NCBI RefSeq assembly: GCF_013282725.1
Contig: NZ_CP054043.1
Location: forward strand, 248,001 to 312,000
Length of the DNA stretch: 64,000 nt
Direction of reading: 5' to 3'
Source of the DNA: Yersinia mollaretii ATCC 43969
GTDB lineage: Bacteria > Pseudomonadota > Gammaproteobacteria > Enterobacterales > Enterobacteriaceae
How positions within the stretch are numbered: the first letter of the stretch is position 1; the number at the start of each line of letters is the position of its first letter. Below are positions 34,684-43,552 of this stretch, piece by piece. Position numbers and translations under genes: made by a program. A model generated the notes under the pieces. It had not been told where the DNA came from. It worked only from the letters and a program-made list of their open reading frames with translations, and made no database searches.

Positions 34684-36017
34684 GAGCGTAGCACCGCAAA
34701 CAGTTCGAGTTTGACATCACCCAGCGAACCCGGGGTGTAGAAAGCACAGTTCCCCGCATCCAGCATCGCCTGCGCTGCTGCCCCCTTGAGGTCAAGGGCA
34801 AAGTACTGATTTTCCAGACGCAGCGGGATAGCAGCCGGAACATGAGACAGCGGTTTCATCGCCACACCGTTCAACGCCACGTTGACCACATCTGACACAT
34901 CCTCAACACTGCCAGCCTTACACAACAGCGGGAACTGGGTTTGCAACAGATGGTTGGGGATCGAAGAACGAACAGAGAGATAGAAATCAGCCCCTTCGCG
35001 CAGGCGGGCATCATGCAATGAACCGGTCCAGAATTGGCCCTCGTGAGCCAGTTCAATCGCCACCATACGGGACGGCAGGCTGGCTTCGAGCAGGGCATCA
35101 AGCAAGGTGAACAGCGGCGGGAAAACCTGCTCTGGCGCGTCATGCTGATACAGCGGAATGTCTTCGGCTTTATGCTCAAGGGAAAATGTCAGCAGGCTAC
35201 CGGCGAGGCGGACCAGTTCGCGATAGAACAGTTCGGGATGGCGGGAAGGCGTCTGATACAACTCCATCAGTACCGGCTCGGCACTGTTTAACGCATTCAG
35301 CAACCAGAACAACGACACATCGGCCACCGCAAAATCGGCCATCCGTTCGTTACTTTCACGGCGCATGGCCATCAGGCGACGCCGACGCGCCTGTAGACGG
35401 TGGACTAAATCCCCCAGTTCAGTCAGCACCACCTGACTGGCCGCCAGCGACAACATCGGGGGGATAAAACTCTCATCCTGCATCCACTGCCCCTGGGCAT
35501 TGCGCATCAAACGCACCACCGGACAGGTCAGATAAGCACTGTTTTCCTGATGAGCAAAACGCAGCGTGACCCCGTGGCGCATTATCGCCAGTTCAGTGCG
35601 CTCATGACCGGCAAGCTCCTGTACCGTGACCCATTCCTGCTGCCAGCGGCGAGGGCGCGCGCTGTCCTGACCATCATCCAGATTGCCACCATTGGCCGAC
35701 AGCAACGGTAATGCCAGTACCACATCGACCACATCACGGTCTGATACCGCAGACAAATCACAGGCGGGAGGCAGGTTATCCGCCCGTTCAGAATCAATCA
35801 GCGTGCCATCAGGGAAGCGAACCACCAGTCGCAGCGCATTCAGGCGGGAAAGCGCCAACGACCCACGGTCAAATGCCGCATCAATGACACCCCATGGGGA
35901 TGCCAATGTCATATGTGCCACGCTGTCTGCTACATAGGCGTCCCAGCGGGCCTGTTGCTGGAATTGTTGTGGGGCCAAAAAGGCCCCGTCGTTCCATAAC
36001 GGACGATAAATCTTCAT
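34680..36017 (-). CDS. tssK: T6SS baseplate protein TssK
   Basis: 445 residues beginning MKIYRPLWNDGAFLAPQQFQ, a typical TssK start, with LMRNAQGQWMQDESFIPP and a C-terminal beta domain that contacts TssL/TssM. TssK trimers link the baseplate to the membrane complex. I chose the ATG at 36017, which follows AGGAAG; the frame runs on to 36137 through a repeat element and is not coding there. Confidence 0.93.
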   Translation of the reverse strand: MKIYRPLWNDGAFLAPQQFQQQARWDAYVADSVAHMTLASPWGVIDAAFDRGSLALSRLNALRLVVRFPDGTLIDSERADNLPPACDLSAVSDRDVVDVVLALPLLSANGGNLDDGQDSARPRRWQQEWVTVQELAGHERTELAIMRHGVTLRFAHQENSAYLTCPVVRLMRNAQGQWMQDESFIPPMLSLAASQVVLTELGDLVHRLQARRRRLMAMRRESNERMADFAVADVSLFWLLNALNSAEPVLMELYQTPSRHPELFYRELVRLAGSLLTFSLEHKAEDIPLYQHDAPEQVFPPLFTLLDALLEASLPSRMVAIELAHEGQFWTGSLHDARLREGADFYLSVRSSIPNHLLQTQFPLLCKAGSVEDVSDVVNVALNGVAMKPLSHVPAAIPLRLENQYFALDLKGAAAQAMLDAGNCAFYTPGSLGDVKLELFAVLRS

Positions 36018-36054
36018 GGGTACTTCCTTGCGTACAATCATGCCCAAAGTCATT

Positions 36055-36165
36055 GGTGTTGCAGCTAGACGGCAACTGAACCAATCCCCCAGGAGTTGAC
36101 TAACGTCAATGACTGGGGGAGAGAAAGCAGCCAACACGCTGCAACTTCAAGGACAAAGGACAATC
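36055..36165. repeat. Dispersed enterobacterial repeat, copy 2
   Basis: Lies between tssC and tssK. It shares the blocks GTTGCAG, CGGCAA-TGAAC, AATCCC, GGAG and AGCCAAC with copy 1 at 31680-31803 and has complementary CCCCCAG/CTGGGGG arms. It may fold in the mRNA and adjust relative tssC and tssK expression. Confidence 0.6.
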
Positions 36166-37711
36166 AGGCTTTCGCCTTCGGCATCTGGGAAACCAATGAC
36201 AGATTCACGTCCATACCTTCAACCTGGAAGTGCGGCACGGCATACAGCTTCACGCGGAAGAAACCGGGGTTGTCTTCGATATCTTCCACCGTGACTTTTG
36301 CATCACGCAGCGGATGGGAAGCCTGCAAGTCATCACCCGGATCAGTCATTTCCGTCACCAACCCACGGATCCAGTTATTCAGCTCCAGCTCCAACAGACG
36401 GCGGTCTTTGGTGGTGCCGATGTTCTCGCGCTGAATAAGCTTCAGGTAATGGGCAATGCGTGACAGCAAGAAGATGTATGGCAAGCGGGCATTAATACGG
36501 CTGTTGGCAGTGGCATCAGCGGTGTCATACAGCGCAGGCTTCTGGGCAGAGTTGGCCGAGAAGAAGCACGAGTAATCACGGTTTTTGTAGTACGACAGCG
36601 GAATAAAGCCCAGATTGGCAAACTCAAATTCGCGCGTTTCCGGGATCATCACTTCTGACGGGATTTTGACCTGATTACCGGTACCCAAATCGTACAGGTG
36701 AATAGGCAGGTTGGTCACCGCGCCACCGGCCTGCGGGCCACGGATCTGCACACACCAGCCGTTTTTGATGAAGCTTTTCACCATATTGGCGGCAAAGGCA
36801 AACGAGGCGTTGGTCCACAGATAACGGTCATGGTCCGGCCCTTTCACCTGCTCTACGTAGTTAAAGCTGCGTACCGGCACCGTGTCCGGGCCGTAAGGTA
36901 AGCGCCCCAGCACGCGCGGCATGGTCAGGCCGATATAGCGGGAATCATCTGAGTCGCGGAAGGCTTTCCACTTGATGTATTCGGCACGGTCAAAGTAGTT
37001 ACCGATATCTTTGATGGCGGCCACTTCTTCCATGTTCTCTTTACCAAAGAACTCTGGACCCACTGAGCCAATAAACGGCATATGGGCTGCCGCGGCGACC
37101 TTGGAGATATTGCGCAATAGCGCGATATCTTGCGGGCTACGGTCGAACTCGTAGTTGGAGATAGCGGCGGCAATCGGTTCGCCACCGGGGGTGTCGTATT
37201 CCTGAATGTAAGTCTGGGTGTAGAGACCGCTTTGCACGATTTCAGGGGCGTCTTCAAAATCCTGCACCAGATGATCTTTACTGATATCCAGCAGTTCGAT
37301 ACGCACGTTTTGACGGAAATCGGTTTGATCGATAAGGGATTTCACGCCACGCCAGGTCGACTCCACCCGTTGGAAATCAGGGTGATGCATCACCGCATCC
37401 AACTGGCGACTGATTTGATCATCCAGCGCCGCAATGTGGCCATCCAGCAGGGTTTTATCCAGCTTTTCCACTTTTTTCGACGACTGCTTCAGCAGGTCTA
37501 AAAAGACACTGACGGCGGCAGTGACACGCTCATCAGTAGTGGCATCCGCCATGGTATCGTTGTTCTGGAAAGCATCCAGACCCGTCAATGAGGAGACTGG
37601 GCTCAGGTTGATTTTTTCAAATAAAGAGGCATAAACCCCCTGGGCTACGGGACGGTTTTTCTCTAATACGGTCGTCGCAGTACCCTGCGCACTGTTTTCC
37701 TGTACAGACAT
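36164..37711 (-). CDS. tssC: T6SS sheath large subunit TssC
   Basis: 515 residues, with family blocks FQRVESTWRGVKSLI, GVYASLFEKINLSP, FGKENMEEVAAIKDIGNYF, LGRLPYGPDTVPV and FRVKLYAVPHFQVEGMDVNL. With TssB it forms the contractile sheath; its N-terminal part is the ClpV target region in other systems. I chose the ATG at 37711, 8 bases after AAGGA; an ATG two codons earlier is too close to that site. Confidence 0.95.
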   Translation of the reverse strand: MSVQENSAQGTATTVLEKNRPVAQGVYASLFEKINLSPVSSLTGLDAFQNNDTMADATTDERVTAAVSVFLDLLKQSSKKVEKLDKTLLDGHIAALDDQISRQLDAVMHHPDFQRVESTWRGVKSLIDQTDFRQNVRIELLDISKDHLVQDFEDAPEIVQSGLYTQTYIQEYDTPGGEPIAAAISNYEFDRSPQDIALLRNISKVAAAAHMPFIGSVGPEFFGKENMEEVAAIKDIGNYFDRAEYIKWKAFRDSDDSRYIGLTMPRVLGRLPYGPDTVPVRSFNYVEQVKGPDHDRYLWTNASFAFAANMVKSFIKNGWCVQIRGPQAGGAVTNLPIHLYDLGTGNQVKIPSEVMIPETREFEFANLGFIPLSYYKNRDYSCFFSANSAQKPALYDTADATANSRINARLPYIFLLSRIAHYLKLIQRENIGTTKDRRLLELELNNWIRGLVTEMTDPGDDLQASHPLRDAKVTVEDIEDNPGFFRVKLYAVPHFQVEGMDVNLSLVSQMPKAKA

Positions 37712-37755
37712 CAGCATGTTCCTTTTCTTCTTTCTACAAGCAGCCAATCCGGCGA

Positions 37756-38256
37756 TTAACAGTCTTTGGGGGCCAATGCCGCCAGTTCAGCACGCAGCTC
37801 ATCGCTCAATGCTTCGTCTTTGAGGATGTTTTCCAGCTCACGGCGGAAGGTGGCGTTGTCCAGCAAATTGGACTTGAGATCACGCAGCAGATTGCGCATT
37901 GCCAGCAAGGCACGCAGTTGTGGGATTTGACGGGCGACACTTTCCGGCTCGAAATCTTTCATGTCGTTGAAGGTCAGAGATACGGCGGTATCGGTATTAT
38001 CCCCTGCCAAAGTATCAGGCACCGTTAATTTCAGGCTCGGTTGGAACTCGGCCAACACGCTGTTGAAATTATTTTTATTGATATTAAGCTTTTCACGTTC
38101 GGACAGCGGACGCTGTTCCTGACCGTTGCTGTAATCGCCCATCACCAGAAGTTTTAAAGGTAGTTCGACTTTCTTCTGGGCACCGCCGGTGTGGAGGTCT
38201 AATTTAATATTAATGCGTGCTTTAGGTATCTCATTTTGGAAGCTTGAAGAGGACAT
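37756..38256 (-). CDS. tssB: T6SS sheath small subunit TssB
   Basis: 166 residues with LPLKLLVMGDYSNGQEQRPL, VPDTLAGDNTDTAVSLTFND and LRALLAMRNLLRDLKSNLLD, all typical of TssB. It is the first gene of the locus, so the main promoter should lie within about 300 bases upstream. The ATG follows GGAAAG. Confidence 0.95.
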   Translation of the reverse strand: MSSSSFQNEIPKARINIKLDLHTGGAQKKVELPLKLLVMGDYSNGQEQRPLSEREKLNINKNNFNSVLAEFQPSLKLTVPDTLAGDNTDTAVSLTFNDMKDFEPESVARQIPQLRALLAMRNLLRDLKSNLLDNATFRRELENILKDEALSDELRAELAALAPKDC

Positions 38257-39024
38257 CGACTTTCCTTATTAAGGGAAGGAAACTTAAAAAGCCACCACTG
38301 AGAAAATGAATAGAAATAATCTACATTATCCGGCACAGCATTCACTGCCCACCGATTAACTCGGTGTGCATTAAAGTAAAAAAACACTTTAGTAGATATC
38401 CCTATCCATTCATCGGATGGCATGAAACAGTATCAGGCAGGTATTTTTCACACGCATTAGCATATCAATTAAATACCAGTGCGCGCAGTGTAGAAACGTT
38501 AGCCATCTAACACCAATGAGTTAAATGTAACAAAAAGTAACTATTTGCGTTTTAAAAAAAATGCAACATCACACTGATGTATAAGACATTTCTTGCACCA
38601 GAAAGATAACCCCCTACAAACAAAGGTATTAATAAACATCATAAAAACTAAACTGAGAGTTTATGGAGCTTATTGTAGGAATATGCCTACAAATATTTTT
38701 TCCAGAAATGTGATGTGTATTCGGGGTATTTTAGAACCAGGTAGGATAACAAGAGACTTATCTATTATTGCCGTAAATCAATTAACCTCTAATAACGTAA
38801 AAATGACTTATCGATGGGCAACGTCATTGTGTATTACAGTGAATCCACAAAGAGAGATGAGTAGCAAATTGATACGGATGAGCCCCCATTAACGTTGAGA
38901 AATACATTCGCCAACATGTAATGAGTACAAACAGAATATCCTGTTTGAGTATAGCCCTGTCTGCGCAGGGCTCACCTTTCCCCGTGTTAGCCCCCGTAAG
39001 AATACGGTCATAAAATGAGTCTGT
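38257..39024. other. AT-rich region upstream of the T6SS locus
   Basis: Some 770 bases without a supported gene. It should contain the tssB promoter (minus strand). A 99-codon plus-strand frame at 38593-38892 has no family likeness or clear ribosome site. I saw no convincing sigma-54 (-24/-12) motif. The AT-richness fits silencing by H-NS-type proteins, which is inference. Confidence 0.4.
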
Positions 39025-39077
39025 GAAATCGATTATGCAGATCAATCAGTCGATATTGATCAGTTAATCTGATCAAC
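39025..39077 (-). repeat. GATC-rich element, copy 1 of 3
   Basis: Read on the minus strand it contains TGATCAGATTAACTGATCAA, an inverted ATTGATCTG arm and AATCGATT. It aligns with 47590-47644 (minus) and 52774-52825 (plus). Several GATC sites make it a possible Dam-sensitive regulatory site. The next minus-strand gene is tssB, about 770 bases away. Confidence 0.5.
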
Positions 39078-39127
39078 TCAGTATAGTTATCATTCGCCAC
39101 AGACAAGGTAAGTGATGTGTTTTTATG

Positions 39128-39150
39128 TGCAAGAGCTTCGTTCTCTTGCA
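39128..39150. repeat. Hairpin TGCAAGAG-7-CTCTTGCA
   Basis: A perfect 8-bp inverted repeat with a 7-base spacer, in non-coding DNA upstream of the perC pseudogene. It has no immediate T-run, so an operator is as likely as an RNA structure. Confidence 0.45.
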
Positions 39151-39233
39151 GAAAAAGCCAATATCGGGTTTTTTACTGTCAAGTTTTAGGACTTAGGGGA
39201 AGTGATACACAATCCAGCGTGGAGTGATGCCAG

Positions 39234-39491
39234 TTGGCTGAATTAAAGAGTGCAGTGAGTATTGAAACGTTAATACAAAATGCGACCGATTTAGAACTGG
39301 CCGGATTCTAGCGCAGGGCTGCGACACAGTGGCTTGCTGTCATGGACCACTGCCCTGATGATACTGAATGGGAACAGATTGTTCGGCGACGTGAACAGTG
39401 TTTACTGAAATCACAGGGAACACCAGAAGAGCGGCGGCGAGCAGTCCGTAATCGTTACCGCAGTCAGGAGCGATATAAAAACCGGTATTAA
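39234..39491 (+). pseudogene. PerC-family transcriptional regulator with an internal stop
   Basis: Reading from a TTG at 39234 (GGAG about 9 bases upstream) gives 85 codons. The sequence LELAGF, a TAG at 39309-39311, then RRAATQWLAVMDHC and EWEQIVRRREQCL is the PerC pattern, in which the stop replaces an expected Trp (AGFWRRAA). PerC proteins activate virulence or island genes in enterobacteria. The basic C-terminus (RRRAVRNRYRSQERYKNRY) is preserved, so the mutation may be recent. Confidence 0.7.
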
Positions 39492-39797
39492 CCCTGATTA
39501 TCCTGAACACACAATGACCTGATGTGCCGACCCGCACGCCATGCTGGAAGCAGGGCCGTAGGAGGGGTACCCTCCTGACGGAGGTTCTGATGCGATTGCC
39601 CGGCAATCAACAAGTACTGATCATCGGCATAAACTGCATTGCGCAGGAAAACATGACCTCGGCTTTACAGTAGTTTGCAGCACTGGCTGACAAGCCGCTG
39701 CTGGTGTATCGATCCCTGTTTTTTACCTCCCCATACACATCTTGACATTCGTTGCTTTATGCTCGAAGTAATTATTCCACTCTATCTGATGGCGATT
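39492..39797. other. Intergenic region before the YebE-like gene
   Basis: About 300 bases. They hold a GC-rich palindrome (AGGAGGGGTACCCTCCT, 39560-39576) and a 27-codon frame (39590-39673) starting 5 bases after GGAGG, which may be a short peptide or chance. A TTGACA at 39742-39747 could be the -35 box of the next gene, but no good -10 follows. Confidence 0.35.
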
Positions 39798-40454
39798 ATG
39801 AATAACTTGATACAACAATTACAATCCATGCTTGGACAGGTAACGAAAAAGAGTAACGAAGGCGGTTCTAGCCTGAGTAATATGTTAGTGCCCGGCGCCT
39901 TAGGCGGCCTTGCTGGCTTACTGGTTGGAAGTAAATCATCACGCAAATTGTTGAGCAAATACGGTACCAGTGCGTTACTTGCCGGTGGCGGCGCAGTACT
40001 CAGTACCGTGTTATGGAATAAATATAAAGATAGGATCCGTCAGAATCATCCAGATGGTTCACAGTATGGTCAGCAAACAGCACCTGTAGACCAGCGTGTG
40101 CAGCGATTGGTTATGGCACTGGTATTTGCTGCCAAAAGTGATGGGCACATTGATGCCAAAGAGCGACGCATTATTGAACAAAATATGCAGGAAGCGGGTA
40201 TCGGTGAACAGGGCGAACGTCTGGTGCAACAAGCGATTGATAGACCGTTAGATCCTCAATTACTGGCCCGTGAAATACAAAATGAAGAAGAAGCGCTGGA
40301 GCTCTATTTTCTCAGTTGTGCCGTTATTGATGTGGACCATTTTATGGAGCGCAGCTACCTTGCCGCATTAGGTGACGCACTGAAAATCCCACAAGATGTA
40401 CGAGATGGTATTGAACAAGATATTCAACAACAAAAGCAGGGCATTGCTGATTAA
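39798..40454 (+). CDS. YebE-like DUF533 inner-membrane protein with TerB-like domain
   Basis: About 218 residues. The Gly-rich hydrophobic N-terminal half ([31 protein letters not shown]) precedes a helical TerB-like domain (about 95-210) with [19 protein letters not shown], where Asp and Glu recall the metal site of TerB. This matches DUF533 proteins such as YebE, an envelope-stress-associated protein of unknown function. I chose the ATG at 39798; an upstream extension is not conserved in style. It is a single gene on the plus strand, opposite to T6SS. Confidence 0.75.
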   Translation: MNNLIQQLQSMLGQVTKKSNEGGSSLSNMLVPGALGGLAGLLVGSKSSRKLLSKYGTSALLAGGGAVLSTVLWNKYKDRIRQNHPDGSQYGQQTAPVDQRVQRLVMALVFAAKSDGHIDAKERRIIEQNMQEAGIGEQGERLVQQAIDRPLDPQLLAREIQNEEEALELYFLSCAVIDVDHFMERSYLAALGDALKIPQDVRDGIEQDIQQQKQGIAD

Positions 40455-40886
40455 TGTGTCATCAGATGGCCTTTTAGTTCTTTACCTGTAGGCCATTAGT
40501 TTTCACTCCTCCTTTCAGGCCGTACTGCTGCAAAAAACTTCCAGTGCTCAGTATGTCCATGAGATAGCCAGGCGACAGCACCGGCACATAACAAGTGTGC
40601 TCCGTCCCTGTAGCAACAGTATCAGTGTCTCTGTTCGCAGAACATGCAACCCGTCCCATTCAGTCAGGTCAATGCCATTGCCAGGTTATACCAACACAAC
40701 AGCGTCAATGACCCCCTGAACCTTGGCGTTTGTTGCAGGTATGGCTGATGTGTACTGTTCCGTCGATGATAGTCGGTGACCAACTTAAAACGCAGCCAGG
40801 CACAGAACAACTTGCACAAAGCGCTTGCTCTACTGTCACCCAGAACATGTAGCGGGAAGGTATTGATGAATACCGACAATAAGGAA
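40455..40886. other. Intergenic DNA with decayed fragments
   Basis: No gene is supported. Two minus-strand frames (40474-40659, 40664-40897) have no start context and read like remnants. The stretch may contain old IS debris, which I could not classify. Confidence 0.3.
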
Positions 40887-40909
40887 CCTCTGACCATTGA
40901 AGTCAGAGG
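40887..40909. repeat. Hairpin CCTCTGAC-7-GTCAGAGG before a ribosome site
   Basis: A perfect 8-bp inverted repeat ending directly before the AGGG ribosome site of the exported-protein pseudogene at 40921. It might control translation or terminate an earlier transcript. Confidence 0.5.
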
Positions 40910-40920
40910 CAGGGATATTT

Positions 40921-41443
40921 ATGTCATGTTATCGGAAGTGGGTGTGTAAAAATGATAAAAGTATTAAAAAGTATCGTCGGTTTTGGCTGCTAAGCGCGGG
41001 GCTTTTACTCTCATCAGTAACGCTTGCCCATGCAGAAGCACCGAAGCCACTCCGCAAGACCCGTACAAAACCTGTTTTTTATGCGCAGACACTTAACCAT
41101 AAAAAGGAAGTGGAAATCTGCATTATCACCCCTGTCCGTATCTTACTCTTTTGGTAAGACCAGCACAAAAAGTAAAGAGATGAATATCACCGTTCCGATG
41201 GGTAATACCTCTTATGCGTATCAGAGTAATCAGATATTCACAGTCAGAAATGGTGATACCAGTTATCAGGTTTCAGTCGGAACAAACGATGACGGTAAGC
41301 CAGTCGCGTCACTTTACGTTTATAAAGGCCCCCCAAAAACCGGAAAAGTGCTGGCAGAGATAAAACTCGCCCCCCATACGGTGGTGAATAGCATCAGCCA
41401 CGCATTGGCGGATGACGGTATTGCTGAATCAGACAGTCTTTAA
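40921..41443 (+). pseudogene. Exported protein gene with a frameshift
   Basis: The ATG at 40921 (AGGG about 7 bases upstream) starts a signal peptide (RRFWLLSAGLLLSSVTLAHA) and the frame stops at 41157. A second frame, open to 41443, continues with plausible soluble sequence (MNITVPMGNTSYAYQSNQIF, VRNGDTSYQVSVGTNDDGKP). A one-base change in the A-run near 41100-41105 would join them into about 173 residues. The family is not recognised, so the join is inferred. Confidence 0.45.
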
Positions 41444-41669
41444 CTATACAGGCTGAGGTTAATCTGGGAACACACTTCCGGCAGGTTATCTACCATATCT
41501 ATGGGCAATGATTCTGGTTCCTAGACGAGAGAAAGTACTTGGTGATGTCGATGCAACAAATTACGACCGTCACGCAGGCTACACGCTAACATATCTGGCT
41601 GATCGCCTGTAAATCAGATACCTCAACGTCCTTCTATATATCAAGATATTAAGTTGATTGTCCCTCTCA
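41444..41669. other. Intergenic, possible gene debris
   Basis: A short frame ends VLGDVDATNYDRHAGYTLTY LADRL near 41612, but an upstream TAG (41521-41523 region) closes it. No family recognised; possibly the remnant of a gene truncated by island rearrangement. Confidence 0.25.
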
Positions 41670-41701
41670 CCGTTGCCTCTCTAGAGGCAACGGTTTTTTT
41701 A
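41670..41701 (+). terminator. Strong intrinsic terminator
   Basis: CCGTTGCCTC and GAGGCAACGG form a perfect stem around TCTA, followed by seven or more T on the plus strand. It ends rightward transcripts before they reach the convergent recombinase-ParB operon. No intact plus-strand gene lies just upstream, so it may serve a small RNA or a vanished gene. Confidence 0.85.
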
Positions 41702-41784
41702 TATTTCAAGGAGAGAGAACCGACATTATTAGACTTACCTGTTCTGTGGATCCGAACAAAGACAGGTCATCGTTCACAATGGCG

Positions 41785-42669
41785 TTAATCCACCATTGTA
41801 ATATTATTTAAATTATCCACTCCGGACACTTTCTTTAAAATAGTAAGATATTCATTTTTGTTATCATACAACCAGTGCAGTATTTCATTATTACTGAGTA
41901 GTTTGATAATATGTGACCTTATAATGACCATTTTTAGATTATTCTCAGCATACTCATCTTGGATGTTTTCGGTTTCAATTTGTATTGCTGCCATTTCCTT
42001 TTCTAATCTGGCAAGGGTTTTTCCAATATCTTTATTATCTGACTCCTTGTTACTTTTATTGATTAAATGCTCAGGAGCAATAGCATGAAGCATTGACAAG
42101 GCGAATTTTTGGGTGAAGTTATTGATATTTATCATCGTTGTCACCATTTCTATTTGTTTGTAAGGTTTAAGTTTTCGCAATATTCTAAAGATCGATTGTG
42201 AAACACTTTTCTCCGCCAAAAGTGCCATAACCTCCTTGGCTATACCATCAGATATCCTCAACTTTGAATTGAGCGTCACTGATGATGTCCCCAGAACAGC
42301 ACTCAACTTTTCTATTGATACGCCTGAATCGATGGCTTTTTGAAGCATTTTTTGTTCTTGGATGATGGTTAATCGGTTAACTCTTTTGTTATAAGAATAG
42401 GTATCTTCAACGGGTGATATTAGGCAGTGAACAAACTCAATATCGAGATCTTTCAATGCTTCAATACGAAGATGTCCATCTAAAATCTTCTTAGAGTCAT
42501 CATCTGTGATAAAAATAATCACTGGTTCTATTAAACCAACTTCTGATATTGACGTAAGTATTTGCTTATACTTTATACTGGATTTCACATTGATTGGCAG
42601 TGACTTAGAATGCACAAGGCTTGCTATCGTGAATGTTTGAAACTGCTGATTAAAACATTGCTTAATCAT
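41785..42669 (-). CDS. ParB/RepB-like partition protein (third gene of recombinase module)
   Basis: About 294 residues. The N-terminal ParB-type region shows IKYKQILTSISEVGLIEPVI and ILDGHLRIEALKDL. A helix-turn-helix follows (VSIEKLSAVLGTSSVTLNSK), and the C-terminal half resembles the plasmid RepB C-terminal domain. There is a long charged coiled-coil segment (about 200-240). It starts inside the last codons of the upstream ParB gene (8-base overlap), so the two are co-translated. It probably binds specific DNA sites with its partner. No ParA ATPase is nearby, unlike true plasmid partition loci. Confidence 0.75.
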   Translation of the reverse strand: MIKQCFNQQFQTFTIASLVHSKSLPINVKSSIKYKQILTSISEVGLIEPVIIFITDDDSKKILDGHLRIEALKDLDIEFVHCLISPVEDTYSYNKRVNRLTIIQEQKMLQKAIDSGVSIEKLSAVLGTSSVTLNSKLRISDGIAKEVMALLAEKSVSQSIFRILRKLKPYKQIEMVTTMININNFTQKFALSMLHAIAPEHLINKSNKESDNKDIGKTLARLEKEMAAIQIETENIQDEYAENNLKMVIIRSHIIKLLSNNEILHWLYDNKNEYLTILKKVSGVDNLNNITMVD

Positions 42670-43552
42670 AATTTTTATCCCTATTAAAATTTTTATCAAG
42701 CAGAGCCTCAGGCATATTGGTGATATTGTTATTCCGCAATACTGAACAGAAGTCATCATCTTCTATTAATTGCTTGAATATCTCCTTGACGGCCAGTATG
42801 GTCTCATTGACGTAGTTAGATTTAACAAGGATATCTTTATGTTCATTGACATTTTTCTGATATATTTTTGATAATTCTTCTGGACTCAACTTTTTCTGAG
42901 GACGACCATTTGTATATGTATTATTAATAGCACCTTTGCTTCCTTCTTTTCGTCTGTCAAGAATACGTTTGATGCGGTTTATTTGATTTCCTTTTATCTG
43001 TCCGTTGAGAAGAGCTTCAGTAAGTGACTTTTGGGTTTCATTATCGTCAGCTCTTGATATTTCTACGGCCAGATATAATGGGATATAACCTGATTCAAAT
43101 GCAATGAGCAGTTTTTTTTCCCCTCTTTCAATGAGATTCATGACACCATGAACCCAACTGGTTGTATAACCTAGCCGATACCCGATTTCTTTGTCTGTCA
43201 GACCCTGCATTTTTAATTGTCTTACACAGCCAAGAAGCTCTCCTGCTCTCGGTTTTCTACGAGCTATATTTTCAGCCAGACTCATTAAATGTCCTGTTTC
43301 TTCATCGACATTTTTAACTATTGCTGGGATCATGGTTTCTTTATACTCTTGATACGCTTCCAGTCGACCTTGCCCGCAAATCAGTGCATATTCAAAGTGA
43401 TCATGAACCATCCTTCTCACCGTGATGGGCCGTTTAAGGCCAATCTGGTTAATGTTTTCTTTTATTTCATTATGAGTAAACACATCCCGGTCTCTTGGAT
43501 TACTAACCATGATTTTGCATATGTCTATCATTTCTACTTTTTCAGTGGTCAT
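42662..43552 (-). CDS. ParB/Spo0J-family protein (second gene of recombinase module)
   Basis: 296 residues. The ParB N-terminal domain has ISNP-like VSNPRDRDVF, IGLKRPITVRR, YALICGQGRLEAYQEY (GxGR box) and LMSLAENIARR. The central helix-turn-helix is LTDKEIGYRLGYTTSWVHGV. The C-terminal part is basic. ParB proteins bind parS and use CTP through the GxxR box. Its ATG overlaps the recombinase stop by 4 bases. The mix of recombinase and two ParB-like proteins suggests that the ParB proteins organise recombination sites rather than segregate a plasmid. Confidence 0.85.
   Translation of the reverse strand: MTTEKVEMIDICKIMVSNPRDRDVFTHNEIKENINQIGLKRPITVRRMVHDHFEYALICGQGRLEAYQEYKETMIPAIVKNVDEETGHLMSLAENIARRKPRAGELLGCVRQLKMQGLTDKEIGYRLGYTTSWVHGVMNLIERGEKKLLIAFESGYIPLYLAVEISRADDNETQKSLTEALLNGQIKGNQINRIKRILDRRKEGSKGAINNTYTNGRPQKKLSPEELSKIYQKNVNEHKDILVKSNYVNETILAVKEIFKQLIEDDDFCSVLRNNNITNMPEALLDKNFNRDKNYD

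Noticed and set aside
38257..38420. Sigma-54 promoter for tssB
   Set aside because: No TGGCAC-N5-TTGCW match with correct spacing was found.
38593..38892. 99-codon plus-strand frame upstream of tssB
   Set aside because: Basic, low-information sequence without family signature or ribosome site, in AT-rich DNA.
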